Assembly: GCF_012489685.1 (NCBI RefSeq)
Contig: NC_080046.1
Location: 67,595,984 to 67,659,983, forward strand
DNA: 64,000 nucleotides
Origin: Lotus japonicus
Lineage: Eukaryota; Streptophyta; Magnoliopsida; Fabales; Fabaceae
Direction of reading: 5' to 3'
The notes below the pieces were generated by a model. The model was not told where the DNA came from. It was given only the letters and a program-made list of their open reading frames with translations, and did not search any database. Of the stretch, positions 1 through 10,489 are shown one piece after another. Each line of letters starts with the position of its first letter. Position 1 is the stretch's first letter. The position numbers and the translations under genes were made by a program.

Positions 1-1217
1 AAAGATTTTGACAAATCTTTCGAGAACTTAAATGCTAAAGATAAGAGGTAGAAAAGCACACAAGGATTTATCCTGGTTCACTTGATAAATCACTCAAGCT
101 ACTCCAGTCCACCCGTTAAGGTGATTTCTTCCTTCTTAGAATGAAGGCAATCCACTAATCAGGTAAGAGTTACAACTGCACTTGAAACCTACAAGTGACT
201 AACAATTACACTGACTTAGCTCACACTAAGATTCACTCTCTTAGTCTTCTCTAGGATCCGATCAACCTTGATCTCCTAAAGGAACTACCACTAAGATTCA
301 CTCTCTTAGTCTTCTTAAGGATACTGACCTACCCGGTCCCTTAAGGAAAATCAAACAACTGTTTGAGGTTGGTGTTTACAAGAGTTTGCTTCTAAATAAG
401 CTGAGTGTAAACTAAATAAATTACAAGATGAAAGAAAGCTTAGAATATTTTTGAATATGTCTTGCGCGTGTGTATTGCTTCTTGCTATTCTTCTAGCCGC
501 TTCTTTCAATCTTCAGCCTCTATATATACTCCAAGGATTAGGGTTGAGCGTTGCATGGGAAATGCTACCGTTGGAGGGCAGTTCTGGAAAATCCAGCTTC
601 TGCTGTGGCTGAGAACGTTAGGTAGGTCGTCAGGAAGGTACACTTGCTTTTGTACTTGGATAGCGACTTGACCTTTTAACCTAGGAGACTTCTGATCAGG
701 GGAATACTTCATATTGGAACTTGTGAAGCCGGTTGATCAGAGTCAGAGGGAAAGCACAGATCCTCTGACCATTGTATCTTCTGATTCTGAACTCAGAGGG
801 AAGAACATGGCCTTCAGAGTTTCTTGCTTCTGGACTTCAGAGTTTCCACTATTCAGCTTCTGGATCTTCAGAGTCTTCTACACCATCAGAACATCTGAAC
901 CTTCAGTGTTTCTTGGCTATCAGAACTTCTGGATCTTCAGAGCTTCTAGCGACTGAGTCCTCATCAGAGTTTGTATAGCTTCAGAACTTCTGAAGCTTTT
1001 CCACTGTTCATACTGAACATGGTGAATGCGAAAGCGTTGCTTGGGTTACCCTTTATACACAGTGCTTCTGATTTGTGTGAGATTGAGTTGAGGTCAGAGC
1101 CTGTAAATAGCACACTCAGAAAAACACGTTAGAGTACCACAATTGTTCATATCAAAAGGTTAACTTGTAATCATCAAAACATAGAGTTGTACTACTAGAT
1201 CAAAACTTGATCTTACA
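1..1217 (-). repeat. 3' LTR of element A (left end outside window)
   Basis: Matches 9524-10494 plus 22156-22401 base for base by eye. It ends in ...cttaca at 1217, directly before the PPT. It contains a 27-bp direct repeat (224-250 and 289-315) absent as a pair from element B LTRs, an LTR TATA box on the - strand at 521-528, and a 21-bp palindrome at 977-997 in U3. The stretch 720-1000 is very rich in TCAGA/TCTGA words. Short ORFs in it are not credible genes. Confidence 0.93.
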
Positions 1218-1231
1218 ATCTCCCCCTTTTT
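1218..1231 (-). other. Polypurine tract of element A
   Basis: Read on the - strand this is AAAAAGGGGGAGAT, immediately before the 3' LTR. It is the expected plus-strand primer of a Copia element. Confidence 0.88.
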
Positions 1232-1942
1232 GATGATGACAAAACTAAGATTTTTGATGAACAATTCTTAAACATTAAACTGAATTCACTCAGAGTTTAG
1301 AGATATAGAATAAGACTTATCCTGATGTGAATAGTTTATCTTGCTCATTCTGAATTCAAGTCACTGCTTGATTCTGAGCTTAGCTCCCCCTGAATCTAAT
1401 ACTTGATGAAAACGTTAGTAAAGTCTAGATTCTGAGCTAAAACATATAAGAGTTCAGAGTGAAAAGCTTATGACATAGATGAAAAACGAATAATCAGAGC
1501 GCATAATTGATCAGAGTCATGGACAAGGTATCAGAGTCTTGGGTATCAGAGTCAACTTAGAATCACTTCAGAAGAAGTGAAATGTATTCCTTGTATTTGC
1601 CCAGTGACACATCTATGGTCATGAAGGTGGAACTCTTAAATTCTCCAAAAGAAAAATAAGTCACACTAACACATCTTACACATCAAAAACTGGGTGTACT
1701 CCCCCTTTTTGTCATAAGCAAAAAGCTTGGGGTGTGAAAAACTTAGCTTGAAGTACAAGGTACTCCCCCTTAGAGAAGGTCTAAGTTTAAAGAAAATGAA
1801 AATGATGTAAGAATCAGAGTTAGGCGAAAATAAATAGAAGAGTTAATGCAAGGGATGAACGTTTACCACCGGTCAAGTGAGTAAATAGAAGGGTCAGTTA
1901 CCAAGAACTTAACCTCGAGAAACTGTAGGAGCATTAACTTTC
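1232..1942 (-). other. Element A 3' non-coding region with extra polypurine tracts
   Basis: No sense ORF is seen here. Further purine-rich tracts on the - strand occur near 1386-1393, 1700-1709 and 1761-1769, the second almost a copy of the true PPT. Multiple PPT-like motifs upstream of the 3' LTR have been reported as a conserved non-coding trait of Sireviruses. The same tracts recur in element B. Confidence 0.6.
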
Positions 1943-1958
1943 AGAGAGAAAGTGAAGC

Positions 1959-1969
1959 CTATAAAAAAA
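1959..1969 (+). promoter_or_regulatory. TATA box of the antisense cassette in element A
   Basis: The + strand reads ctataaaaaaa, 55-65 bases upstream of the ATG at 2024. A start site about 30 bases downstream would leave a leader of about 30 bases. The motif lies inside the segment that element B lacks. Promoter activity is inferred from position only. Confidence 0.45.
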
Positions 1970-2023
1970 CGTTGGAGAGAAAGGTAAGCTTCACACCTCG
2001 AATAATTTTCAGTAAGAAAAAAA

Positions 2024-2416
2024 ATGGCATCATACAGAACGACATTAGAAGAGCTCAGAAGGAAGGCTTTTGAGGAAGATATGTTCCTCAATATTAGGCA
2101 GCCTGATGGTACAAAGACCATACAAGAGCTGACGAAGACACTGCTGGAAGAAGATCTTGGTCTAGAGATGGAGAAAGATCTGAAGGAGTTCCTCTGCTTC
2201 GTGGAGGAGATTCAGGAGCTTTGCCAGCGGGAGCTGAATCTGCTGGAAGAGAAGGAGACTGTGGAAAAGAGACTCAAGACGACAGAAGATAGTCTAGAGA
2301 GAGATGAGCTGAGCATCAAACTCGGCAACATAGAGTATACACTGGATCGTCTGGAGAAGGAAAGAGTGGAGCAGCGCCAAGAATGCAGAAGAATGAGGAA
2401 GGATCCTCCATTCTAG
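2024..2416 (+). CDS. Antisense extra ORF of element A: 130-aa charged, probably coiled-coil protein of unknown function
   Basis: This ORF runs against the retrotransposon, between its env-like ORF and its 3' LTR. The ATG sits in a strong plant context (a run of A before it, GC after it). The product starts MASYRTTLEELRRKAFEEDM and is rich in Glu, Leu, Lys and Arg; from about residue 55 to 125 the spacing of Leu and charged residues suggests a coiled coil. No signal peptide, membrane segment or known catalytic motif is visible, and I do not recognise the family. A TATA box lies at 1959-1969 and an AATAAA at 2473-2478, so it has the parts of a compact gene. Element B lacks about 473 bp (1943-2415 here), which removes the promoter and ORF but not the AATAAA. 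It could be a captured host gene fragment or an ancestral element gene lost by B. Expression is unknown. Confidence 0.6.
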   Translation: MASYRTTLEELRRKAFEEDMFLNIRQPDGTKTIQELTKTLLEEDLGLEMEKDLKEFLCFVEEIQELCQRELNLLEEKETVEKRLKTTEDSLERDELSIKLGNIEYTLDRLEKERVEQRQECRRMRKDPPF

Positions 2417-2472
2417 ATGTAGGGAATAATGTATGATGGAAAGAATTATGATGTGAACATAGAACAATTATG

Positions 2473-2478
2473 AATAAA
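2473..2478 (+). terminator. Polyadenylation signal for the antisense ORF
   Basis: AATAAA lies 57 bases after the stop codon of the ORF at 2024-2416, on the same strand. It is retained in element B although the ORF is missing there. Hexamers like this are frequent in AT-rich DNA, so function is not assured. Confidence 0.35.
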
Positions 2479-2633
2479 ACAAGTTTTGCAAACATATGTG
2501 ACACAAATATATATAGATATATGCATATAGAATCACAAACGAACAAATGAAAATAAGTAAATAAAAAAGGAAACAGAGTTTAACAAAAAGGAAAACAAAG
2601 TAAACGAAAGAAGAAAAAGAAGAGATCCTAAGA

Positions 2634-5486
2634 CTAAGGTTTGTCAGTGCGTCGCAGAAGTTCCATCATCATTTGCTTCATCTCAATCAGCATGGATTCA
2701 TGAGTGTCAAGACGTTGTTCCATGAGGTCGAGTCTGGATGAGCTTGTCTGAGTAGAGCTGGAAGGAACGTTCTGAGCAGCTTGAGGTTCTGGAATGGAAG
2801 CAGAAGTAGCAGGAGTAAACATAACTGGTGCAAGTCGCTCTGCCTCAGCCTCAGCTTTAAGACGCTCTGCCTCAAGTCTGGCTTGTTCAGCCTGAGCTGC
2901 TGCTTGACGTGCAACTTCTTCTGCTTGCTCTTTCTTTCGCTGGGCTTCTTCAATAGCTTCAAGAAGCTTATTTCTCTGTTCTAGTTCATGAAGAGCCACC
3001 CGTCTAGCAAACCTCTGCTTGGCAGCCTCAATCCTCTAACTTCCCTCTGCATGCAGGAGCTGCAACATGATTGGAAACTGAGCCACTAGCCAAGTGCTCA
3101 AATTGTTCCACTCATCAGCCACATGTTCAGCATTCTCACTGAGATCAGTCTGACCGTGCACATTGCGGAGCCTCAAGGAGGCTTCATGATAGAAAATATT
3201 GATGCACTCAGAGAGAGATGTGGGTTGGAGGTGAGTATAGGGAATGATGGAGAGGTTGGTTTTAGGAGAGGTTGGGTGATTGCTGCTATGAGCTTCAGAG
3301 GCCACTTGTGGAGAACCAATGTTAATTATGGGAGCATTGGGTTCAGAGGTTCCACGGTGAGGGTCTGAAGTTTCAACCAGAGGGTGAGGTGATCTAACCG
3401 AGGATTGGTTAGACACTGATTGTTCAGGTTCAGGGTCTGGTTGAATGGGCTCTTGTTGGTCAGGGACAGGATGAGCTTGTTGAACTAAGGGGTCTGCCTC
3501 TTGGATAGGATTGGCCAAGATAGGTTCATCTGGGTCAACTAGACGTTCAGGTCTGGGGCTAGGATATTGCCTAGGGCTTGGACAGGTAAGGTAATATTCT
3601 TCCAAGGCAGATACCTTTTCTTTCCTAACCTCCATGAATTTTCTAATTGATTCAGAGGTATTGGAGGGAGGAGAGTCAATGACATTGATTGGGAAGGATA
3701 CAGGGGTGAAGGCTGTGGAAGAGTCTGTATCCGTGGTTCTGGCAGCAGGACGTGCTGATGCTCTGGGAGCAGAGTGATCAGACGTTCTGGGTTGTGGTTC
3801 TGTTTGGTTGGGCTCGGGTTGGTCATGGATGATTGGTTCAGAAGGTAATGGGTCGTATGGAATGGTAAGGAGAGAGGTTGGATCTTCTGACCTAAAGGTT
3901 TGGGTCTGAAGCAAATTCCAGAGAGGTGCTTCAGTAGGAGAAGGTTGAAAGAAGGAAGATCTTGGGGAATGTGGTGGAGTGGTGGTTTGTGCGGCTGGCT
4001 GGGATTCAGGAATAGGAGTGAGGGGATTGGAGGAGTGTTGAAGTAAGGCAGAAATAGGAAGTGCATCAAATAAGTTCAAATCATCATCAGAAGCAAGTGC
4101 AGGCTTACTTGTATGTGCTGATGATCGAGTCACTCTGGCAGGAGCTTCAGTCCTTCTGACCTCTGCAGCAGCTGGTTCCACCCGAGTAGGCTTCACCACA
4201 ATTCTGACCTTCTTCTGCTTCTTCTTTGGAGGACCATCCTCACTATCATCACCATCATCATCAGCAGGCTTGCTCTTCGGTTTCTTGACCAGAGGGACAT
4301 CAGATTCCTCTGAGGATTCTTCCAGAACCATCTTCCTCTTGGTTTTCTTCTTGGGAGGAGAAGGAAACTCTGGTGGTGCTGGTGGAAGTCTGCTGACAAA
4401 ATCATCAAGATCAATCTCGAATCCTTGAGCCCTGAGGTCTTCAACATAGCATCTGATGGCGTCAGGATGGTCTGCTTGAGTCCACAGAGGGTAGTCATTC
4501 AGAGGCATTCTTCTTCCTCTGATCTCAGAAGTTGTGTCTTCATGAGCAGGAGCAATCTTCTTCTGGATTAAGCCCATTTTCTTCAGAGAGTTGGCAGTGA
4601 AGACATCACTGACAATTGTGCTCAAGTCCTCTGTGCAACCAGCATTGATCAAATCTTGCACCAAGTTGCTTTCAATGAGAAAGTCTTAGAGCAGTCTCCC
4701 AAAAGGGATATATTTGATTGCAGACTTGATGGAGGCGGTGGTGCGAGACTTCCGGATGCATTCCTTCAAATAGGAGAACAAGAAGTAGGGAAGGCAAATC
4801 TTCTCCTTGTCTTGAATGAAAAACAGCATCGCCTTCTGGTTGAAGTTGATGTAATCTGGAGAACTACCCTTCGGTCTCTGATTGATGCAGTTGAGTAGGA
4901 TCTTGTGCCAGATTCTCAGTTTGGGGTGAAGGTCCATCACCTTGTAACTCGTCTTGCCCGGTTTGAAGGTGGTGTACAGGGCCTTGTTGACGATGTCCTT
5001 GGTGCTGGGTTTCAGCTTGGATTCCGTCAGTTGGAACCGATACCCATAAGCAGTTTCTGCTCCTAGCAGATTCACGAATGACTTCTCAGTGATGATGATC
5101 TTCCTGCCAAGAATGTGAGAGACCACCTGAGTGTCATCGCAGTCTGCGTGCTTCCAGAATTCCTTTACCAATTTCTCATACACCGGTCCTCGAAGTCGAT
5201 TGAAGTAGTTTCCCCAACCTTGAGCTTGGACTTCAGGACGAAGATCAAACCCATTTGCAGCCAAGTTGTCGAGGTTGAATCTCCATTCTGCCAGGACTTG
5301 GAGTTCCTCAGGAGGAAATACACAGTGAACGGCACAGCCCCGTTCTGCAATAGGAACAACCTGCTCTTGAGCTTGAACTTGTTCTTGTGCCGGGTTCTCA
5401 GAGCCTTGTTGACCCGTTGCCAAACCGACTACCATGTGAGGGAACTGAGGTGCATCTGCAGTAGATCGTCTGGTTTGTCTCACCAT
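2634..5486 (-). pseudogene. Env-like (extra 3') ORF of element A, two premature stops
   Basis: The frame starts at the ATG at 5486 (MVRQTRRSTADAP...) and is continuous to 2634 except for two in-frame stops. One is at about 4686, where element B has TCA (Ser) and A has TAA. The other is at about 3036, where B has CAG (Gln) and A has TAG. Otherwise it parallels the 949-aa product of element B: a globular N-terminal domain, basic Lys-rich clusters, a long Pro/Ser-rich middle and a Glu/Ala/Gln coiled-coil tail. The CAG-to-TAG change is a C-to-T transition in a CHG context, as expected from deamination of methylated cytosine; the other is a C-to-A transversion. This copy should give only a truncated N-terminal product. 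Confidence 0.85.
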
Positions 5487-5667
5487 TTTGAAGAGGTTGA
5501 GGGTTTGAGGTAGAAGATGAAGTTTGAAGGATGAAGAGAGATCGAGAGAGAAATCAAGAAGGAGGCGGTTTTGAAAAGCAGAGAGTGCGAGAGTGAAAAC
5601 CGGAAGTGAGAGAGAACGTGTGTGTATAGTGGGTTTTATCAAATAACCGTTGTTGATTCAAAAAGCA

Positions 5668-5767
5668 NNNNNNNNNNNNNNNNNNNNNNNNNNNNNNNNN
5701 NNNNNNNNNNNNNNNNNNNNNNNNNNNNNNNNNNNNNNNNNNNNNNNNNNNNNNNNNNNNNNNNNNN
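5668..5767. other. Assembly gap of 100 N
   Basis: The block is exactly 100 N, the usual placeholder for a gap of unknown size. By alignment with element B the missing sequence corresponds to 15689-17018, about 1330 bp, covering the end of the env-like/pol spacer, RNase H and most of RT. Confidence 0.97.
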
Positions 5768-7797
5768 AGCTTGCTTCAGACCGTAGAGTGATTTTTCAAT
5801 TTGAACACATGGTCTGGTTTCTTTTCATCTTCAAAAACCTGGGGGTTGATGAACATAGACTTCCTCTGAGATATAACCATTTAGGAAGGCACTCTTTACG
5901 TCCATCTGATGTAGAATTATGTTGTGATTTATCTGAGAAGGAAATCAATAGTCTGATTGCCTCCAGTCTTGCTACTGGAGCAAATGTTTCAGTGTAGTCT
6001 ATTCCTTCTGCTGGCTGTAGCTGAGCAACTAGCTTGCTTGTTTCTGACTACATCTCCTTTCTCATTTAGGCTTGTTTCTGAATACCCATTTCGTTCCAAT
6101 ACATGGACATTCTCAGGCTTCTTCACTAAGCTCCAAACATCGTCTTGGAGAATTTGATTCAATTCTTTCTTCCATGGCCAGAATCCAATCCTTGTCCTGA
6201 AGAGCTTCATCTATGGACTTGGGTTCAATTAAGGACACAATCCTTCAGACTCAGAAGGTCTTTCAGAGGGTCTGACGGCAGATCTGGTTCTGACTGGTTC
6301 ATCTTTGTTGCCCAGAATCAATTCCTTAGGATGAGCTGCAGTGATTCTGCTCTTCTTCAGAGTTTGTGAGTTAGAGGGACCAGCTTCTTCCTCTGGTTCA
6401 TCTTCCTCTGGCTCAACTTCCTCTGGAGCTTTGCCTTTGTCAGAAACATTAATGCTTAAATCTGCAAACTTTTCAACTAGCTTTGACTGGTCAGAGTCAA
6501 GCTTATCATCAAATCTAACATGAATAGATTCTTCAATAGTCTTAGCATCAGTATTATAAAATCTAAAACCTTTAGATCTATCAGAATAACCAAGTAATAG
6601 ACACTTAGAAGACTTAGCATCAAATTTATGCAATCTATCCTTAGTATTGAGAACATAACAAACACAGCCAAAAGGATGAAAATAAGAAATGTTGGGTTTT
6701 ATGTTCTTCCACAATTCATAAGGAGTCTTATTCAGAATTGGTCTCACAGAGATTCTGTTCTGAATGTAACATGCTGTATTTACTGCCTCTGCCCAAAAGT
6801 GCTTAGCCATGCCAGTTTCTTGGAGCATGGTTCTAGCCATCTCCTGAAGAGTTCTGTTCTTCCTCTCAACAACACCATTTTGTTGAGGAGTTCTGGGACA
6901 AGAGAAATCATGTGCAATTCCATAGGAATCAAACAGACTCTCAAACTTGTCATTCTCAAACTCTCCACCATGGTCACTTCTGACACGCACAATTCTACAA
7001 GCCTTCTCGTTTTGCACTTGAGCGATGAAGGTAGAGAACACAGCATGAGACTCATCCTTGCGGGTTAGAAACTTTACCCATGTCCAGCGGCTATAGTCAT
7101 CAACGATAACCATCCCATATCTCTTGCCACCTATAGACTCAGTTTTCACTGGTCCAAACAGGTCGATATGCAGAAGTTCTAACGGCCTTGAGGTTGAGAC
7201 AACATTCTTTGCCTTGAAAGGGACTTTTGTGAATTTGCCTTTCTGACATGCTTCACAAAGAGCGTCTGAAGCGAACTTCAGATTGGGTAAGCCCCTGACA
7301 AGGTTTAGCTTGCTCAGCTGAGAGATCTTTCTCATACTGGCATGCCCTAACCGTCTATGCCATACCCACTGCTCTTCATTAACAGACAGAAGGCACTTCA
7401 CATTCTGAGCCTCCAACTCAGATAATCTGATCTTATAAATGTTGTTCTTCCTCTTGCTGTTAAACAGAACAGAGCCATCGATCTGACTTACAGCCCGGCA
7501 GGACTTTTGATTGAATATAACATCATAACCCTTGTCAGCTAATTGACTTATAGACAATAAGTTATGTGTTAAGCCGTCTACCAATAAAACATTATCAATG
7601 CATGGACTACTATCTACACAAATAGTACCAGTACCAATAATTTTACCCTTTTCATTTCCTCCGAAGCCAACTTCGCCTCCAGGCTTAAGTTTCAGCTCTC
7701 GGAACATACGCTTTTCTCCCGTCATGTGACGCGAGCATCCACTGTCCAGATACCATGATTGGTGTTTCAGTGGAGCTATCAAGGATATCTGCAACAT
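5768..7797 (-). pseudogene. Copia pol of element A: protease, integrase and start of RT; interrupted
   Basis: From 7797 to 6229 one open frame carries the protease DSG motif (about residues 18-20), the HHCC zinc finger (WHRRLGH ... CEACQKGK) and the integrase core with its two Asp ([15 protein letters not shown]) and Glu (NGVVERKNR). Compared with element B, the stretch 5768-6260 has many single-base gains and losses, so the frame is lost at the integrase-RT linker. All of these crowd against the assembly gap, so they are more likely sequencing errors than mutations. The frame overlaps gag by 113 bases in a +1 register, exactly as in element B. Catalytic RT and RNase H motifs are in the gap. 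Confidence 0.82.
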
Positions 7798-9385
7798 AGA
7801 TAATCTTGTCCTTAGGTACCCACTTTCTGGGTCCTCTTTTGTTAGTTACCCCAGAGGTTCTGATCACCTTGGGTGTCTCAACATAATATTTTAAAGGAAT
7901 ATTTGCATGATATTTAGTCATAGAGAAAGATCCCTTTTTAAGAGGGTTTTTAGCAACTTTAGCAGGTACAGGATCAGAGGCATCGCAGGCAATAACTTCT
8001 TCTAACTTAGCAATTTGATTCTTAAGCACAGAGTTAGAATTAACTAAAGCATGGTTATCATTTTTCAAATCAGATATGATTTTCTCATGTTCAGAAGGAG
8101 TTTTAGAAACAGCAGATAAGGTCTTTTTCAGCTTCTTATGCTTAGACAATAAAGAGTTATACTTATCCATGATATCAGACAAAGCATGTTTCAGTTCAGA
8201 GGTAGAGAAAGAAGCAAATACCTCATTTTCATCGTCAGAGTCTGGATCTCCTTCTGATTCTGAGTCAGAGTCAACAGCTTCCTTTGACTCTGCTCCTTTG
8301 TCTTTGACAATGGCCATGAGTCCTTGGACTTCACCATCAGAGTCAACATCCTCTGACTCTGATTCATCGAATGTCACCATCAGACTCTTCTTGGTCTTGA
8401 AGTGCTTCTTTGGCTTCTTGTCTTTCTTCAACTTTGGACAATCACTTTTGTAGTGCCCAAATTCTTTGCACTCAAAGCATGTGACTTCCCTGATTGAAGA
8501 CTTCTTCTGGCCTGAGGACTCATACTTGCCTTTTGCCTTTCCAGAGCCTTTGAACTTGCTCTGCCTGTGCTTCCAGATGCGGTTGAGTCTCTTGGAGATC
8601 AGAGTCAGCTCATCTTCATCAGAATCTTCTGATGCCTCTTCAGATTCTTCTTCTTCAGCTTGAAGAGCCTTTGACTTCTCAACCTTAGCCTTTTCAGATT
8701 TGGATTTCAAGGCTATGGACTTTTTCCTCAGATCTTGCATCTCTGAGCGCTTCAGCTCATGGCATTTCAAAATGCTGATGAGTTCTTCTAAACTCATATT
8801 CTCAACGTCTCTCGTGAGCTCTATTGAAGTCACCAAAGGCATCCAACTTTCAGGAAGACACCTGATGACCCTTATGACATGATCTTTTGTTGTGTAGCTC
8901 TTGTTGAGAGGACGTATGCCAGCTACAAGCAGTTGAAATCTGGAGAACATTTCTTCAATGGACTCATTTGGCTCCATGATGAAGGATTCATACTTTTGGA
9001 TCAAAGACAATGCCTTTGATTCTTTGACTTTCTTGTTTCCTTCATGAGACATCTTCAGAGAATCAAAAATGCCTTTAGCAAACTCACGATCTGTAATCTT
9101 CTGGTACTCCTCATAGGAAATAGCACTTAGAAGAATTGCTCTTGCTTTGTGATGTTGTGAGTACAGCTTCTTTTGATCTGCAGTCATCTCTGACCTTGGG
9201 ATCTTCTTGCCATCTGCATCAACTGGACGCTCGTAGCCATCCACAATAATATCCCAGAGATCTGCATCGAAACCCAGAAAGAAACTTTCCAGTCTATCTT
9301 TCCAATACTCGAACCTTTGACCATCGAACATAGGAGGCTTTGCGTTGTAACCATCTCTTTGAGTTTCACTGGTGGTGGCAGCCAT
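7685..9385 (-). CDS. gag: Copia Gag of element A (566 aa, with 70-codon deletion)
   Basis: Gag packages the element RNA in cytoplasmic virus-like particles. The product starts [20 protein letters not shown] and contains the Copia gag core (about residues 60-220), acidic Ser/Glu/Asp-rich stretches and a CCHC zinc knuckle (CFECKEFGHYKSDC, about residue 301). It equals element B Gag except for an in-frame loss of 210 bases between two copies of atcag, which removes 70 residues near the C-terminus. The frame stays open through the deletion. The last 113 bases overlap the start of pol in another frame. Confidence 0.88.
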   Translation of the reverse strand: MAATTSETQRDGYNAKPPMFDGQRFEYWKDRLESFFLGFDADLWDIIVDGYERPVDADGKKIPRSEMTADQKKLYSQHHKARAILLSAISYEEYQKITDREFAKGIFDSLKMSHEGNKKVKESKALSLIQKYESFIMEPNESIEEMFSRFQLLVAGIRPLNKSYTTKDHVIRVIRCLPESWMPLVTSIELTRDVENMSLEELISILKCHELKRSEMQDLRKKSIALKSKSEKAKVEKSKALQAEEEESEEASEDSDEDELTLISKRLNRIWKHRQSKFKGSGKAKGKYESSGQKKSSIREVTCFECKEFGHYKSDCPKLKKDKKPKKHFKTKKSLMVTFDESESEDVDSDGEVQGLMAIVKDKGAESKEAVDSDSESEGDPDSDDENEVFASFSTSELKHALSDIMDKYNSLLSKHKKLKKTLSAVSKTPSEHEKIISDLKNDNHALVNSNSVLKNQIAKLEEVIACDASDPVPAKVAKNPLKKGSFSMTKYHANIPLKYYVETPKVIRTSGVTNKRGPRKWVPKDKIIYVADILDSSTETPIMVSGQWMLASHDGRKAYVPRAET

Positions 9386-9443
9386 TGTTTTTCACACCGG
9401 CCCGGATCACTGAACACTGTTAGGTGTGGTAATCAGAACTTGC

Positions 9444-9455
9444 GCTCTGATACCA
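9444..9455 (-). other. Primer binding site of element A
   Basis: The - strand reads TGGTATCAGAGC, complementary to the 3' end of initiator methionine tRNA. It lies two bases from the 5' LTR boundary at 9458. Confidence 0.9.
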
Positions 9456-10043
9456 ATTGAAGGTATGAAAAACGGTAGAAAGGGGGGGTTTGAATAACGT
9501 TTTCAGTACAAAACTACCACCTTAAAGATTTTGACAAATCTTTCGAGAACTTAAATGCTAAAGATAAGAGGTAGAAAAGCACACAAGGATTTATCCTGGT
9601 TCACTTGATAAATCACTCAAGCTACTCCAGTCCACCCGTTAAGGTGATTTCTTCCTTCTTAGAATGAAGGCAATCCACTAATCAGGTAAGAGTTACAACT
9701 GCACTTGAAACCTACAAGTGACTAACAATTACACTGACTTAGCTCACACTAAGATTCACTCTCTTAGTCTTCTCTAGGATCCGATCAACCTTGATCTCCT
9801 AAAGGAACTACCACTAAGATTCACTCTCTTAGTCTTCTTAAGGATACTGACCTACCCGGTCCCTTAAGGAAAATCAAACAACTGTTTGAGGTTGGTGTTT
9901 ACAAGAGTTTGCTTCTAAATAAGCTGAGTGTAAACTAAATAAATTACAAGATGAAAGAAAGCTTAGAATATTTTTGAATATGTCTTGCGCGTGTGTATTG
10001 CTTCTTGCTATTCTTCTAGCCGCTTCTTTCAATCTTCAGCCTC

Positions 10044-10051
10044 TATATATA
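10044..10051 (-). promoter_or_regulatory. TATA box of element A 5' LTR
   Basis: TATATATA inside the context agtatatatagagg on the - strand. It should set the RNA start about 30 bases toward gag. Element B has split the upstream U3 (remainder at 22156-22401), so this promoter is probably uncoupled from its enhancer. Confidence 0.55.
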
Positions 10052-10489
10052 CTCCAAGGATTAGGGTTGAGCGTTGCATGGGAAATGCTACCGTTGGAGG
10101 GCAGTTCTGGAAAATCCAGCTTCTGCTGTGGCTGAGAACGTTAGGTAGGTCGTCAGGAAGGTACACTTGCTTTTGTACTTGGATAGCGACTTGACCTTTT
10201 AACCTAGGAGACTTCTGATCAGGGGAATACTTCATATTGGAACTTGTGAAGCCGGTTGATCAGAGTCAGAGGGAAAGCACAGATCCTCTGACCATTGTAT
10301 CTTCTGATTCTGAACTCAGAGGGAAGAACATGGCCTTCAGAGTTTCTTGCTTCTGGACTTCAGAGTTTCCACTATTCAGCTTCTGGATCTTCAGAGTCTT
10401 CTACACCATCAGAACATCTGAACCTTCAGTGTTTCTTGGCTATCAGAACTTCTGGATCTTCAGAGCTTCTAGCGACTGAGTCCTCATCA

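Noticed and set aside
720..970. Dense TCAGAG/CTTCTG words that could suggest a CRISPR-like or satellite array
   Set aside because: Spacing is irregular, there is no constant repeat and spacer length, and the host is eukaryotic. It is LTR composition.
462..978. Short ORFs inside the LTRs, identical at 9985-10479 and similar at 11216-11480 and 21647-21911
   Set aside because: They recur only because LTRs repeat; they lie in LTR control sequence, have no recognisable domain and overlap on both strands.
977..997. Heat-shock element in the LTR palindrome
   Set aside because: TTC and GAA units are spaced by one base, not two, so it does not fit the HSE consensus.
1978..2016. Possible tiny intron (gtaagc ... 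tttcag) in the leader of the antisense ORF of element A
   Set aside because: About 30 bases is too short for a plant intron.
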